Part shown: piece by piece, positions 1-8,588 of the stretch
How the letters are laid out: each line of letters opens with the position of its first letter
Numbering within the stretch: position 1 is the stretch's first letter
Assembly: GCA_963650485.1 (NCBI GenBank)
Contig: CAVJLN010000082.1
Coordinates: 1 to 10,177 of the forward strand
Direction: 5' to 3'
DNA length: 10,177 nt
From: Suilimivivens sp963650485
Lineage (GTDB): Bacteria; Bacillota; Clostridia; Lachnospirales; Lachnospiraceae
The notes under the pieces: model-generated
Seen by the model: only the letters and a program-made list of their open reading frames with translations
The model's database searches: none
What the model was told of the DNA's origin: nothing
Position numbers and translations under genes: made by a program

Positions 1-16
1 TTACTGTAGCTATAAG

Positions 17-55
17 AAACCCGTCAGAAAATTAAAATTCTTCTCTGACGGGTTT
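17..55 (-). terminator. Intrinsic terminator closing the glycosidase operon
   Basis: A perfect 12-bp inverted repeat (AAACCCGTCAGA at 17-28, TCTGACGGGTTT at 44-55) encloses a 15-base AT-rich loop. Read on the minus strand, the hairpin begins 48 bases after the stop codon of the last GH43 gene and is followed by TTTCTTAT, a short T-rich tail. On the plus strand the tail (GCCAACGG) is not T-rich, so it fits a minus-strand terminator better. The position and the perfect stem make this a confident call; the tail is shorter than ideal. Confidence 0.85.
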
Positions 56-102
56 GCCAACGGTGAGTTCTTTTTATAACACATATAATCTCTACTATGC
101 AT

Positions 103-1959
103 TTAACTCTGCAAACAGTCTCTCTGCATAATATACGGACTGCAATTTCCTGTCACGTCGCCCTCAGTGATTCCGTTCTCATTAAAGCTATCTACACGGA
201 CATACACCGGCTTTCCTTTTACAAGTGCTGCGATATTCTGTTCATGCTTTCCAAAAACCATATAGCTGTGATACAGTTTATCTACAGCATGCCCCCATAA
301 AATATTGTGTCCCATGGCATCATCAGGTTTCCAGCTAACCAGCATATCCAATTCTGATGTCTTTTCCACCTTCACTTCCATGGTTTTGTCCGGTACAGTC
401 CCATTTCCTTTGCCAAATACACGAATACCAGAAACACATACCGGTTTTGCAAAGGGAAGCTCTTTTACTGTCAGGCGAATATAGCGTACTGTTATTCCAT
501 CTTCAAATAGGATAAAATCATGTGGAAGGTCTGTATCACAATCGCTCTTATTGCACAATTCAAAGAATTCTTTTCCATCTAAAGAGCCTTCCAGAACCCA
601 TCTGGTACAATGCTTTTCCATATCAATATATCTGACATCATATGTAATATGTGTATTCGCATTTTCAGGAATTTCTGCCTTTATATCTTCATCCATAAAG
701 TTGACCTGCAATGCATTCACACACATAGCACTCCCCAGGTCAACCATTGCCCATGGTGCGTTATCCTTCTCATCAGCTCTCCACCAGGTTTTTGCATTTT
801 CATCTGTCATTGCACTTGTATTCCTGCCGGAGGAAGACATTGCTGTTTTTCCATAAGACAACAACATATACTCCGGATTTTCAAACGGTTTTGCATCTAA
901 ACGCACCGGCCAGTCTCCATATCTCTGATCGCAGAAAAGTTCACCATCCTCATCAAATCCTGCTTTCCACAAACCAATGCGGCGCTCCATCGTATCGTTG
1001 CAGGTAATTGCCATTGTAGATGTATGCCACCAATTACCCGTCTTATCCTGCATCGTGGAGCCATGTCCTGCACCATTCATAAATCCGCCCGGTTTATAAG
1101 AATATGGATTATTTTCTGCCAGTGTAAATGGTCCAAGCGGCGATTTTCCGATACAAACGCCATCTCCGTAAATATTGTATTCTGTTCCAGGAACTGCATA
1201 TTGCAAATAATAAAGTCCATTATATTTTGTCATCCATGCTCCTTCGATATAGGGAGCATCTCCAAATAAAGAGTAAGCTGTTTTTCTGACAAACTCGTCA
1301 TCTTCCATACCATGCTGTTTCCTGACTTCTATAGGTGCCGACAACATCTGTGCAATCATGGCTTCTGCCTGCTGCTTTATTTCTTCTTTTGACTTAGGGC
1401 TTACATGATCCATACCGATTCGTTCATATCCTCTGGTTTCATTATCCGAATCAAATACAGCAATCGGGGCATTTTTCGGTTTCATGGTTTCCGAATCCAG
1501 TTCTACGCCAAAAACAGGTGTCATATTGGAGCATCCCCAGTAAAAATACATTTTCCCATCATCATCGATAAATAGATTGGGATCCCAAAATTCAAAACTT
1601 CCCTTAATCTCCTCAAACGGTTCTGTCAGTGGATCTTTTGTTCTGTAAAAAGAGCAGTTTTCACCTCTTTTAGATGCGGAAAAATACAAATATTCTCCTA
1701 CCACTCTCACATCCGGCGCATAATCATGAATCGGCATGCTGGAAAGAAATTCGTGGTATTTCCAATCTGCCATATTCTCGCTGGTCAGAAATCCTGCTGT
1801 CATGGATGGAAACAAATAATATTTTCCTTTGAATTGCACCATAGATGGATCTGCCGCCTCACGATAAATATGCATTTTCCCATCACTTCCCGGAGACATA
1901 TGTTTTACAAACTGATACTTATATGAAATATTCATCGGATTACAATAATATCTACTCAT
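103..1959 (-). CDS. GH43 glycoside hydrolase with CBM32-like and FN3-like C-terminal domains
   Basis: A 618-residue cytoplasmic enzyme with no signal peptide. Residues 30-350 form a GH43 five-bladed propeller. Likely catalytic residues are D37 in ADPS (base), D126 in FWDPNLF (pKa modulator) and E239 in YIEGAW (acid); H299 in GHGS is the usual conserved histidine. Residues 370-518 resemble an F5/8-type C (discoidin, CBM32) domain, ending VRYIRLTV...GIRVFG. Residues 528-610 resemble an FN3 domain. GH43 members are mostly exo-acting arabinofuranosidases, xylosidases or galactosidases; which applies here is not resolved. A charged helical insert at about 175-232 lies between propeller blades. The start has GGAG 8 bases upstream, and the gene begins 24 bases after the previous stop. 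It is the last gene of the operon. The family call is firm, the substrate open. Confidence 0.9.
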   Translation of the reverse strand: MSRYYCNPMNISYKYQFVKHMSPGSDGKMHIYREAADPSMVQFKGKYYLFPSMTAGFLTSENMADWKYHEFLSSMPIHDYAPDVRVVGEYLYFSASKRGENCSFYRTKDPLTEPFEEIKGSFEFWDPNLFIDDDGKMYFYWGCSNMTPVFGVELDSETMKPKNAPIAVFDSDNETRGYERIGMDHVSPKSKEEIKQQAEAMIAQMLSAPIEVRKQHGMEDDEFVRKTAYSLFGDAPYIEGAWMTKYNGLYYLQYAVPGTEYNIYGDGVCIGKSPLGPFTLAENNPYSYKPGGFMNGAGHGSTMQDKTGNWWHTSTMAITCNDTMERRIGLWKAGFDEDGELFCDQRYGDWPVRLDAKPFENPEYMLLSYGKTAMSSSGRNTSAMTDENAKTWWRADEKDNAPWAMVDLGSAMCVNALQVNFMDEDIKAEIPENANTHITYDVRYIDMEKHCTRWVLEGSLDGKEFFELCNKSDCDTDLPHDFILFEDGITVRYIRLTVKELPFAKPVCVSGIRVFGKGNGTVPDKTMEVKVEKTSELDMLVSWKPDDAMGHNILWGHAVDKLYHSYMVFGKHEQNIAALVKGKPVYVRVDSFNENGITEGDVTGNCSPYIMQRDCLQS

Positions 1960-1983
1960 TTTCTTCTCTCCACATTCTCTGCT

Positions 1984-3486
1984 TTATGAAATATTCTCTA
2001 ACGAAAACTCAAATTCCAATAGTTCTGCTCTCCCATCCCCATTAAATAACAATGTGAATACATGCTTTCCTTCTGCCTCAAACGAAATCTGCGTCTCCTT
2101 CCACTCACTATCGGACCGCAATAATAATTCTCCTTTTATCACGTCATCTAAAAATACAAGGAAGGAACCATTTCCAGAAAGACGATATCGTATCCGCAAA
2201 TATGTTTTACCCATAAAATCAAAATACTTATACACTACTTTGGTGTCCTTTGTAATTCCCGCTACAAACTGTCCATTATCTTCTTCTGTAATATAAGGGA
2301 TATCTTCCTGTATACCATCCTGACTAATGTGCAGCATTCTTCCATTGGTAAGATTACAGCATATTGCTGCCGGATAAATTCCTTCGGCAGAAAGTGCTTT
2401 TCCATTTAAACCACAAGAAGTCATTTCAACCTGTGCAATGCGCCCCTCCGGTGTAATCTCTATCGGTTCTGCACACCCCTGTCGGCTGTAACAGGTTTTA
2501 TGGGTATGCCTGTGATAAAAGATGTACCACTTTCCATTGATACACTCGATACTTCCATGATTATTCCCTGTAATTGCAAGCCGATCTTCCTCTTTTCTTC
2601 CATTCATACCGATATCTCCATTGGATATGATCACTCCACCATATGAGAAATCCCTGTCTGGGTATCGGCTTGTTGCATAGCACAGCTCATGATTCACTTC
2701 TGAGGAATAGATAAAGTAATAGGTCTCCAGTATCTTTCTTATGGAGCTTGCCTCAAAAAATGCATGTCCTGCAAACTCAGTTTCTGTTGCATCCAACTGT
2801 CCCGGCAGAATTTTCTTCGGTTCTGTAAGAACGGTCAGCATATCATTCCCAAGCTCTACGGTAAAGGCTCCCTGCAGACCGTCTTTTTCTCTCTTGATCT
2901 GCTCCTTTGTCTTGTCAAACATCTTCATTTCCAGAGCATGAAGCATTGGTGACAGCAGCTTTCGTTTTGCCCGTGAAATTCCGGCTGTCTGTGGTGATGC
3001 CAATGCCCAGCCATAGTACAGACGTATTGTTCCATCGTCATTGATAACTCCCGGATCAAACGTAATATTTCTCTCAAATACTTTTCCATCCGGTGTCCGG
3101 ACTTCTCCATAATAATCATAAGGACCTTCCGGATGCTCGGAAACCGCAACATGAATCGGTCCTGTAAAAACACCTCCTGCCATTGCATAATATAAATAAT
3201 ATCTTCCATCATTTCCCTTTACGACATCCGGTGCATACATGTATTTATAGCGCTCATTATGAGACGGATCCTGTGCTGCCCGGTAACTGATTCCATGACA
3301 TGTCCAATTTCCCGGATCATCCACCGGTGCAGACCAGACTTCATAGTCCAGCATACAAAAAGTATCTCCACCTTCCTTGTCATGAGAACCAAATATGTAA
3401 ATCCGTCCATTGAAAACATGTGGCTCTCCATCCGGGATATAGGTACTCAATGGCAAATATGGATTATAACTCTGTTTTTTCATCAT
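1984..3486 (-). CDS. GH43 glycoside hydrolase (arabinofuranosidase/xylosidase type) with C-terminal beta-sandwich
   Basis: A 500-residue cytoplasmic enzyme without a signal peptide. The GH43 propeller covers about residues 10-350. Likely catalytic residues are D19 in IPDGEPHVF (base), D144 in TFDPGVI (pKa modulator) and E246 in FFEASSIRK (acid); H310 in NNHGS is the conserved histidine. These signatures are typical of enzymes annotated as alpha-L-arabinofuranosidase or beta-xylosidase. Residues 395-500 look like a CBM6-like beta-sandwich (YFDFMGKTYLRIRYRLSG then FLDD). A lysine-rich stretch near 180-225 lies within the propeller. It is clearly a different subfamily from the neighbouring 618-residue GH43, so the pair probably cleaves different linkages. 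AGAAGG ends 7 bases before the ATG; a second ATG follows directly, but spacing favours the first. Just upstream is the broken GH78 gene. The family is certain, the specificity inferred. Confidence 0.92.
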   Translation of the reverse strand: MMKKQSYNPYLPLSTYIPDGEPHVFNGRIYIFGSHDKEGGDTFCMLDYEVWSAPVDDPGNWTCHGISYRAAQDPSHNERYKYMYAPDVVKGNDGRYYLYYAMAGGVFTGPIHVAVSEHPEGPYDYYGEVRTPDGKVFERNITFDPGVINDDGTIRLYYGWALASPQTAGISRAKRKLLSPMLHALEMKMFDKTKEQIKREKDGLQGAFTVELGNDMLTVLTEPKKILPGQLDATETEFAGHAFFEASSIRKILETYYFIYSSEVNHELCYATSRYPDRDFSYGGVIISNGDIGMNGRKEEDRLAITGNNHGSIECINGKWYIFYHRHTHKTCYSRQGCAEPIEITPEGRIAQVEMTSCGLNGKALSAEGIYPAAICCNLTNGRMLHISQDGIQEDIPYITEEDNGQFVAGITKDTKVVYKYFDFMGKTYLRIRYRLSGNGSFLVFLDDVIKGELLLRSDSEWKETQISFEAEGKHVFTLLFNGDGRAELLEFEFSLENIS

Positions 3487-3503
3487 AAAAATGCCTTCTT
3501 TCT

Positions 3504-3994
3504 TTACAATTTCTGCTCAAATGCAGCAGCCACCGGATATGCCTCCACCAGTTTTGTTTTCGTTGCAAGTTCTATCATCTGATTTATCTCCTGCCCAGCC
3601 AGCTCTTTCCCGTTGTGGGCAATCCGTTGGAATATCCACAAAATTAGATTTCTGGCCCCAAAGTACATTTTTCCAGCTTATTTATAAGCTCGTTTGAACA
3701 GGTGAATTTTCCTGTAATTTTCAAGTCCGAATAAACTGCAATCGACTTAAAGTTCTCTTTTTGCACTTTTTCTGGCCAGTTTTTTAATAGCACATATCTG
3801 TATCCACTAATCAGGAACAACGGTTTATACGTCTGCTTTCCATCCTTCAAAATATAGGTAAGGTGCTGGCCTACCGGCATCAATTCCGCACCTCTCCCTA
3901 TCTCCTGCATAGTACCATCTTCGTATAGAATTTCGATTTTGCAGGCAAATCTTAATTTTTCGCCAAACACAAACCAATCCCGTTTCTTATTCAT
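3504..3994 (-). pseudogene. Decayed GH78 alpha-L-rhamnosidase (frameshift plus deletions)
   Basis: The open part (3644-3994) encodes 116 residues with GH78 features: KIEILYEDGT (19-28), a TYILKDGKQTYKP strand (46-58), the GFRYV-like SGYRYV (63-68) and GKFTCSNELINKL (95-107). It stops at TAA 3644-3646. In the next frame (3586-3660) the sequence continues as WGQKSNF, then DIPTDCPQRERAGWAGD, the diagnostic GH78 catalytic motif. The D, E and D spaced at 0, +5 and +12 match the acidic residues known in Bacillus RhaB. The frame change is at TTTGGGG (3656-3662), equal to one extra or two missing bases. Right after the motif homology ends; a third frame (3504-3584) gives a 26-residue tail, N-QMIEL to AFEQKL, before TAA. 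Intact GH78 enzymes usually exceed 650 residues, so most of the catalytic domain and its last catalytic glutamate are gone. Its ATG overlaps the GH3 stop by 8 bases (ATGAATAA). Not expected to be active. Confidence 0.88.
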
Positions 3995-6239
3995 TCAGCA
4001 TTGTTAAGATTCCCTGTAGCTGTTCTTCTGTTATCACACCAAAAGAGACCAGGGAACCAAGCGGCATTTCCACCATCATCGCTGCAGCCAGTTCTCCACC
4101 GGATTCTCCAAGCGCCTCCATATCCACTTCAGAAGCCCCGGATGTAAAAGACTGCATGGAAGCAAAAAGAGCCTGTGCCTTCGGATTACCCTGTAAATCT
4201 CCAATCGAAGTATCTTTTGTGACAGACATTGGGATTTGAGTAACTGTTTCATACTCTATTTCCGTCTGCAAACGAATATCCCTCGAAGAACTTCCAATGG
4301 AAATCATATATTTTCCTGTTGCTGCAAACCAGTCGGACAGCTTTGTCTCGTAATAGGAAAGCTCTTTTTTTCCTATGGTAAAGGACACTTCCTTACTATC
4401 GTCCGGCTCTAAAAATACCTTTTCAAAACCTTTCAGTTCTTTCTCAGGACGAATTACCTTACCATCCAGTGCCCCAATATATAACTGTACCGCTTCTGCA
4501 CCAGCCATCTTTCCTGCATTCTTTAAAGTGAAGGATACCGTAATCTCTTCCCCTTCCTTAAAAGCATCTTTGGAAAGTTTCAGAGCACTATATGTAAACT
4601 CAGTGTAACTTAAGCCATGGCCAAACGGGAATAATACCTTCATGTCCTTTTTGTCATAATAGCGGTAACCCACAAAAATTCCTTCCCGATATTCTGTGAC
4701 ACCTTCTTCACCCGGGAAGAAAAGGCAGCTTGGATTATCCGAAAGCTTTATCGGAAATGTTTCCGCCAGTTTTCCCGATGGATTCGTCTCTCCATAAAGA
4801 ATTGAGAGTGTTGCTTCACTGACACCATCACCCCCAAGATACATCTCAAGAATTGCAGAAACCTTATCTACCCATGGCATCTCTACTGGAGAACCATTGT
4901 GAAGAACTACCACTACGTTTTTATGTTTCTCTGCCAAGGCAGCAATAAAATGATTCTGATTTTTAGGAAGTTCCAAATGTTTTCTGTCCACGCCTTCCGT
5001 CTCAAATCTGTCCGGAAGTCCTGCAAGAATCACTATATTCTCACAATCAGAAGCAAGTGCCATTGCTTCCTGTTCCAGTTTTTCATCCACCTCATCGGTA
5101 GATAATTCAAAGCCCTTTGCATAGCAAATTTCATCGTCATTCTTAATCAGATCAAGAATGCTTGGTACATAAGCAGAATTGATATGCGAGCTTCCACCCC
5201 CCTGATAACGTGGCTTCTTGGCAAAGTCTCCTATGACAGCTGTTTTGGAACCTCTCCTGAGTGGAAGAACATTCTCATTTTTCAAAAGAACAGCACAGTT
5301 TTTCTCTGCCCAGACAGCCTTGCGATATCCTTCCAAAAGATCAATCTTTCCCATCTGTTCCTCGTTCTCTGTTGTTTTGCAAATCCAGGTGAGAAGTCTC
5401 TCTATCGCAGTATCCAGTGTTTTTTCTGAAATTACGCCATCTAAAACTGCGTGCTTTGTCTTTTCATCTTTTCCCGGATCTACAGGTCCCGGCATTTCAA
5501 GATCTATTCCGGCATTCAAGCCCTTCACACGATCTTTGACTGCACCCCAGTCAGTTACCATAAATCCTTCAAATCCCCATTTCCCCCTGAGAATTTCATT
5601 ATTGAGAAGATCATTTTCAGCACCATAACTGCCATTTAACCGGTTATAAGCGCACATAATACTCATAGGCTTTGCTTTCTTTACTGCCCCCTCAAAGCTT
5701 GCAAGATATATCTCATGCAGCGTTCTCTCATCTACGATGGAATTACCATTCATCCGTCTGGTTTCCTGATTATTTGCTGCAAAATGCTTCATGCAGGAAG
5801 CCACTCCCTGTTCCTGTACTCCTTCAATGTATTCCGCAGCCAGTTCTGTGGAAAGATACGGATCTTCCGAATAATATTCAAAATTTCTGCCGCAGAGCGG
5901 TGAGCGCTTGATGTTAACACCAGGTCCGAGCAGCATTGATACATGCTCTGCCCTGCACTCTTTTCCTAATGTAATACCCACTTCATGTGCCAGATTTCTG
6001 TCAAAGGAAGCTGCGATCGCAGACGATGTCGGAAAACATACTGCTTTAATACTCTGATTAATTCCCAGATGATCCGCCTTATCATCCTGCTTTCGTAGTC
6101 CATTCGGTCCGTCACACATCATGACAGCCGGAATGCCAAGTCTTTCCACTGCTTTCGTATGCCAGAAATCAGCCCCCGAAAGAAGGCTTATTTTTTCATC
6201 TAATGTCATCTCTGAAATAATTTTTTTAATATCTCTCAT
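3987..6239 (-). CDS. GH3 beta-glucosidase/beta-xylosidase-like glycoside hydrolase
   Basis: A 750-residue cytoplasmic exo-glycosidase expected to remove terminal beta-linked glucose, xylose or alpha-L-arabinose with retention. Residues 1-290 form the GH3 barrel: the substrate-binding motif GRNFEYYSEDP (117-127), the KHF pair (151-153) and the nucleophile D230 in VTDWGA. Residues 315-545 form the alpha/beta sandwich, with a likely acid/base glutamate in ETEGVDR (413-419) and the FPFGHGLSYT signature (537-546). A fibronectin-III-like domain covers about 575-655. A helical tail at 660-750 follows, ending in MPLGSL...GILTMLNE. There is no PA14 insert and no signal peptide. GGAG lies 7 bases before the ATG, and the gene starts 15 bases after the GH2 stop. 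Its end overlaps the broken GH78 start by 8 bases. The family is certain; GH3 specificities are too broad to fix the substrate. Confidence 0.95.
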   Translation of the reverse strand: MRDIKKIISEMTLDEKISLLSGADFWHTKAVERLGIPAVMMCDGPNGLRKQDDKADHLGINQSIKAVCFPTSSAIAASFDRNLAHEVGITLGKECRAEHVSMLLGPGVNIKRSPLCGRNFEYYSEDPYLSTELAAEYIEGVQEQGVASCMKHFAANNQETRRMNGNSIVDERTLHEIYLASFEGAVKKAKPMSIMCAYNRLNGSYGAENDLLNNEILRGKWGFEGFMVTDWGAVKDRVKGLNAGIDLEMPGPVDPGKDEKTKHAVLDGVISEKTLDTAIERLLTWICKTTENEEQMGKIDLLEGYRKAVWAEKNCAVLLKNENVLPLRRGSKTAVIGDFAKKPRYQGGGSSHINSAYVPSILDLIKNDDEICYAKGFELSTDEVDEKLEQEAMALASDCENIVILAGLPDRFETEGVDRKHLELPKNQNHFIAALAEKHKNVVVVLHNGSPVEMPWVDKVSAILEMYLGGDGVSEATLSILYGETNPSGKLAETFPIKLSDNPSCLFFPGEEGVTEYREGIFVGYRYYDKKDMKVLFPFGHGLSYTEFTYSALKLSKDAFKEGEEITVSFTLKNAGKMAGAEAVQLYIGALDGKVIRPEKELKGFEKVFLEPDDSKEVSFTIGKKELSYYETKLSDWFAATGKYMISIGSSSRDIRLQTEIEYETVTQIPMSVTKDTSIGDLQGNPKAQALFASMQSFTSGASEVDMEALGESGGELAAAMMVEMPLGSLVSFGVITEEQLQGILTMLNE

Positions 6240-6254
6240 GCTCTTTCTCCGTAA

Positions 6255-8588
6255 TTAATAAACTTCAATTTTTTCGCTTTCTCCGCTATTCCTTATCAGA
6301 ACAGATGCCACTGCTTCCTCTTTTCCATCAGATACATATACTTTAACCTGTCCCTGTTCTCCTACACGTATCACCGCCAGTGCATGTCCGTAATATGTGG
6401 ATGTCCTATTTGATAAATAGTTATCCTCGGTTCTGGGATTTGCACTTCCAAGGCCAAGCAGTTCCCCATTTTCCACCCAGACGGTAAGCTGCCTTTCATC
6501 CGCAGACTCTACGACTCCATTGTTGTCTGCGAGATTTATCGGAACGTATAAAATTTCTTTTGGTTTTGCTTCGGATTGTTCAAAAACCACATTTATGGAT
6601 GCATCACCGGCACTTTGCAGGCAATCACGTCCTATTTCATTTTTATCCGCATCAAACGCCACTGCTTCAAGAACTCCCGGTCTGTATTTCACCTTAAAAG
6701 AAGCTACACAATCCCTGACTTTCCTTTTTCCAATCCGTTTTCCACCAAGAAGCAGTTCTATCTCATATGCATTCGAATACACTTCAACAAGCGCTTTATT
6801 ACCATCGCAGTTCTTCCATGACCATGAGGGAATCGCATTTGTACCACGCCATGTCTGTTTTGCCGGCTTTATTCCCGGGTGATTACATGGCTGTACGCAT
6901 ATTTTCGGAATTTTCAACTGTTCCCATGCTGCCTGTGCAAGATACAATTCTCCATTTGGATTTCCAAGGATGTCTATCACACCAACATCTCCTAAAAGCC
7001 ATGGATATGGTTTTGTAAAGCATCGGCCATCCTTTGTATAAGCCCATGCTCCAATTCCTGCTTCTCCCAGATAATCCCATGCTGTCCACATAAAATCACC
7101 GATCAGCGTTGGTAGCTTTTTAACCATTTTCCAGTTTTTTACAATATCCTGCGGAAAAGTCTCTGTTCCGATAATCAGCCGCTCCGGATGCAGTCCGTAA
7201 TCCGGTTCATATCTGCCAGATGCATAATTATATCCCGCAATATCCATCTGATCCATTAACGGTGTGATCATTTCATCGTATTCTTTTGACGAGGATGCAC
7301 TGTTCATTCCCGTTCCGATCATGGATGCCATCTTATTAAACATCATGGAGGAATTCATTGGCTTCGTATCCGGTTTTTCCTCCGAATATTGGAACATTCC
7401 TTTTTTTGCACGTCCAATCAGCATAAGATTATATCCGCCTGTCACGAATCTTGTATCATCTAACTCGTGGAGATATTCCACCATTTCACCAGCCAGTGCC
7501 ATTCCCTTTTCGGATGCAGGCTCTGACACCTCGTTCCCAATAGAATATAAAATCACACTTGGATGGTTATAGTCTTTTTTTACCATATCCTCAAGGTCAT
7601 ACTTGTAGTTTTTCTCAAAATCCAATGCATAATCATATGTATTCTTTCTTTGAAACCACATGTCCCAGCTCTCATCCATCACATATATGCCATAATGATC
7701 ACAGGCATCAAGCAATGCCCTGCTGCACGGATTATGTGCACTTCTTATGGCATTAAATCCTGCTTCTTTCAGCATTCTTACCTTGCGCCATTCTGCTTCT
7801 TCATAAGCACATGCACCAAGGATTCCATTATCATGATGAATACAGCCACCTCTCAGCAGCACTTGATTATCATTTACATAGAAACCATTTTTATCTGCTT
7901 TTAACTGTCGGATGCCAAAGGTTCTTTCCTCTTCATCAACCACTTCTCCCGCTTTCTTCAGTAAAAGTCTGCATGTATATAAATGTGGATGATCCGCACT
8001 CCAAAGCTTTGCATTTTCTATTTCAATATTTCCACAGACTCCCTTTGCCACACATTGGTTTTCATCGTAAATTTCAATCTCAATTTCCCCACCGTGAGCC
8101 ACTGCCACTACCTGAATAACTGCCGGGTTCGTGCAAATTGTCCTGATACGGATACTGACCGGTTCAATATAATCTTCTCCGTTCAAAAGCATCCACACCG
8201 GGCGATAAATGCCTGTACCGGAATACCATCTTGAGTTCGGCTGCTCTGTATTATCTGCCTCAACACGGATATGGTTTTCACCTTCTTTTAAAAATTTATC
8301 CGCACATACTTCAAAAGAAGAATATCCATATGTACATCCACCGGCTTCCTGTTCATTAATATAAACTCTTGCTTTGCGGTATACTCCTTCAAACCAAAAG
8401 CTGACATGTGAATGCTCCGGCTTTATAAATTTCTTTTCATATATTGCCCTGCTTCCTTTAAAGTACCCTACGGCACTACCACCCTCTGACTCTGCATCCC
8501 GTCCTGCAGCAAGCATGGCATCGTGCGGAAGCGTTACATTCTTTCCTTCGAAAATCCAGTTTTCACAAAATTTTATCTTTTTACTCAT
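6255..8588 (-). CDS. GH2 glycoside hydrolase, beta-galactosidase-like
   Basis: A 777-residue cytoplasmic enzyme with typical GH2 architecture: a sugar-binding jelly roll (1-135, with WYSGTGIYRPVW), an Ig-like sandwich (140-228), a TIM barrel (235-560), then two further beta-sandwich domains (about 590-660, DUF4982-like, and 675-770). The catalytic acid/base is E353 in SIGNEV and the nucleophile is E476 in IGTETFP. The IRSAHNPCSRALLDACD stretch (281-297) favours a beta-galactosidase-type enzyme over a beta-glucuronidase, though other beta-glycosides or alpha-L-arabinopyranosides are possible. A loop at about 395-445, rich in Met and Ser, sits between the two catalytic glutamates and may shape the substrate pocket. 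The start codon shares the ATGA overlap with the transporter stop, suggesting translational coupling. No signal peptide, so it acts on imported substrate. Confidence 0.94.
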   Translation of the reverse strand: MSKKIKFCENWIFEGKNVTLPHDAMLAAGRDAESEGGSAVGYFKGSRAIYEKKFIKPEHSHVSFWFEGVYRKARVYINEQEAGGCTYGYSSFEVCADKFLKEGENHIRVEADNTEQPNSRWYSGTGIYRPVWMLLNGEDYIEPVSIRIRTICTNPAVIQVVAVAHGGEIEIEIYDENQCVAKGVCGNIEIENAKLWSADHPHLYTCRLLLKKAGEVVDEEERTFGIRQLKADKNGFYVNDNQVLLRGGCIHHDNGILGACAYEEAEWRKVRMLKEAGFNAIRSAHNPCSRALLDACDHYGIYVMDESWDMWFQRKNTYDYALDFEKNYKYDLEDMVKKDYNHPSVILYSIGNEVSEPASEKGMALAGEMVEYLHELDDTRFVTGGYNLMLIGRAKKGMFQYSEEKPDTKPMNSSMMFNKMASMIGTGMNSASSSKEYDEMITPLMDQMDIAGYNYASGRYEPDYGLHPERLIIGTETFPQDIVKNWKMVKKLPTLIGDFMWTAWDYLGEAGIGAWAYTKDGRCFTKPYPWLLGDVGVIDILGNPNGELYLAQAAWEQLKIPKICVQPCNHPGIKPAKQTWRGTNAIPSWSWKNCDGNKALVEVYSNAYEIELLLGGKRIGKRKVRDCVASFKVKYRPGVLEAVAFDADKNEIGRDCLQSAGDASINVVFEQSEAKPKEILYVPINLADNNGVVESADERQLTVWVENGELLGLGSANPRTEDNYLSNRTSTYYGHALAVIRVGEQGQVKVYVSDGKEEAVASVLIRNSGESEKIEVY

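Noticed and set aside
2925..3431. Two minus-strand open frames of 95 and 70 residues inside the GH43 gene
   Set aside because: They are alternate-frame readings of the GH43 gene, whose own frame carries all the family motifs.
3259..3582. A plus-strand frame of 107 residues covering the decayed gene
   Set aside because: The opposite strand explains this region through GH43 and GH78 homology; this frame shows no domain features.
3650..3670. Programmed ribosomal frameshift instead of a mutation
   Set aside because: The next frame also ends soon and the rest of the catalytic domain is absent, so shifting would not yield a functional enzyme; no stimulatory hairpin was evident.
5218..5628. A 136-residue plus-strand open frame
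   Set aside because: It lies wholly opposite the well-supported GH3 gene, has no recognisable motif and no convincing ribosome binding site. The other plus-strand frames opposite the genes were rejected on the same grounds.
103..6660. The peptide RDCLQS occurs in GH2 (residues 654-659) and at the very end of the last GH43
   Set aside because: Only six residues are shared, in unrelated domains; best explained by chance.
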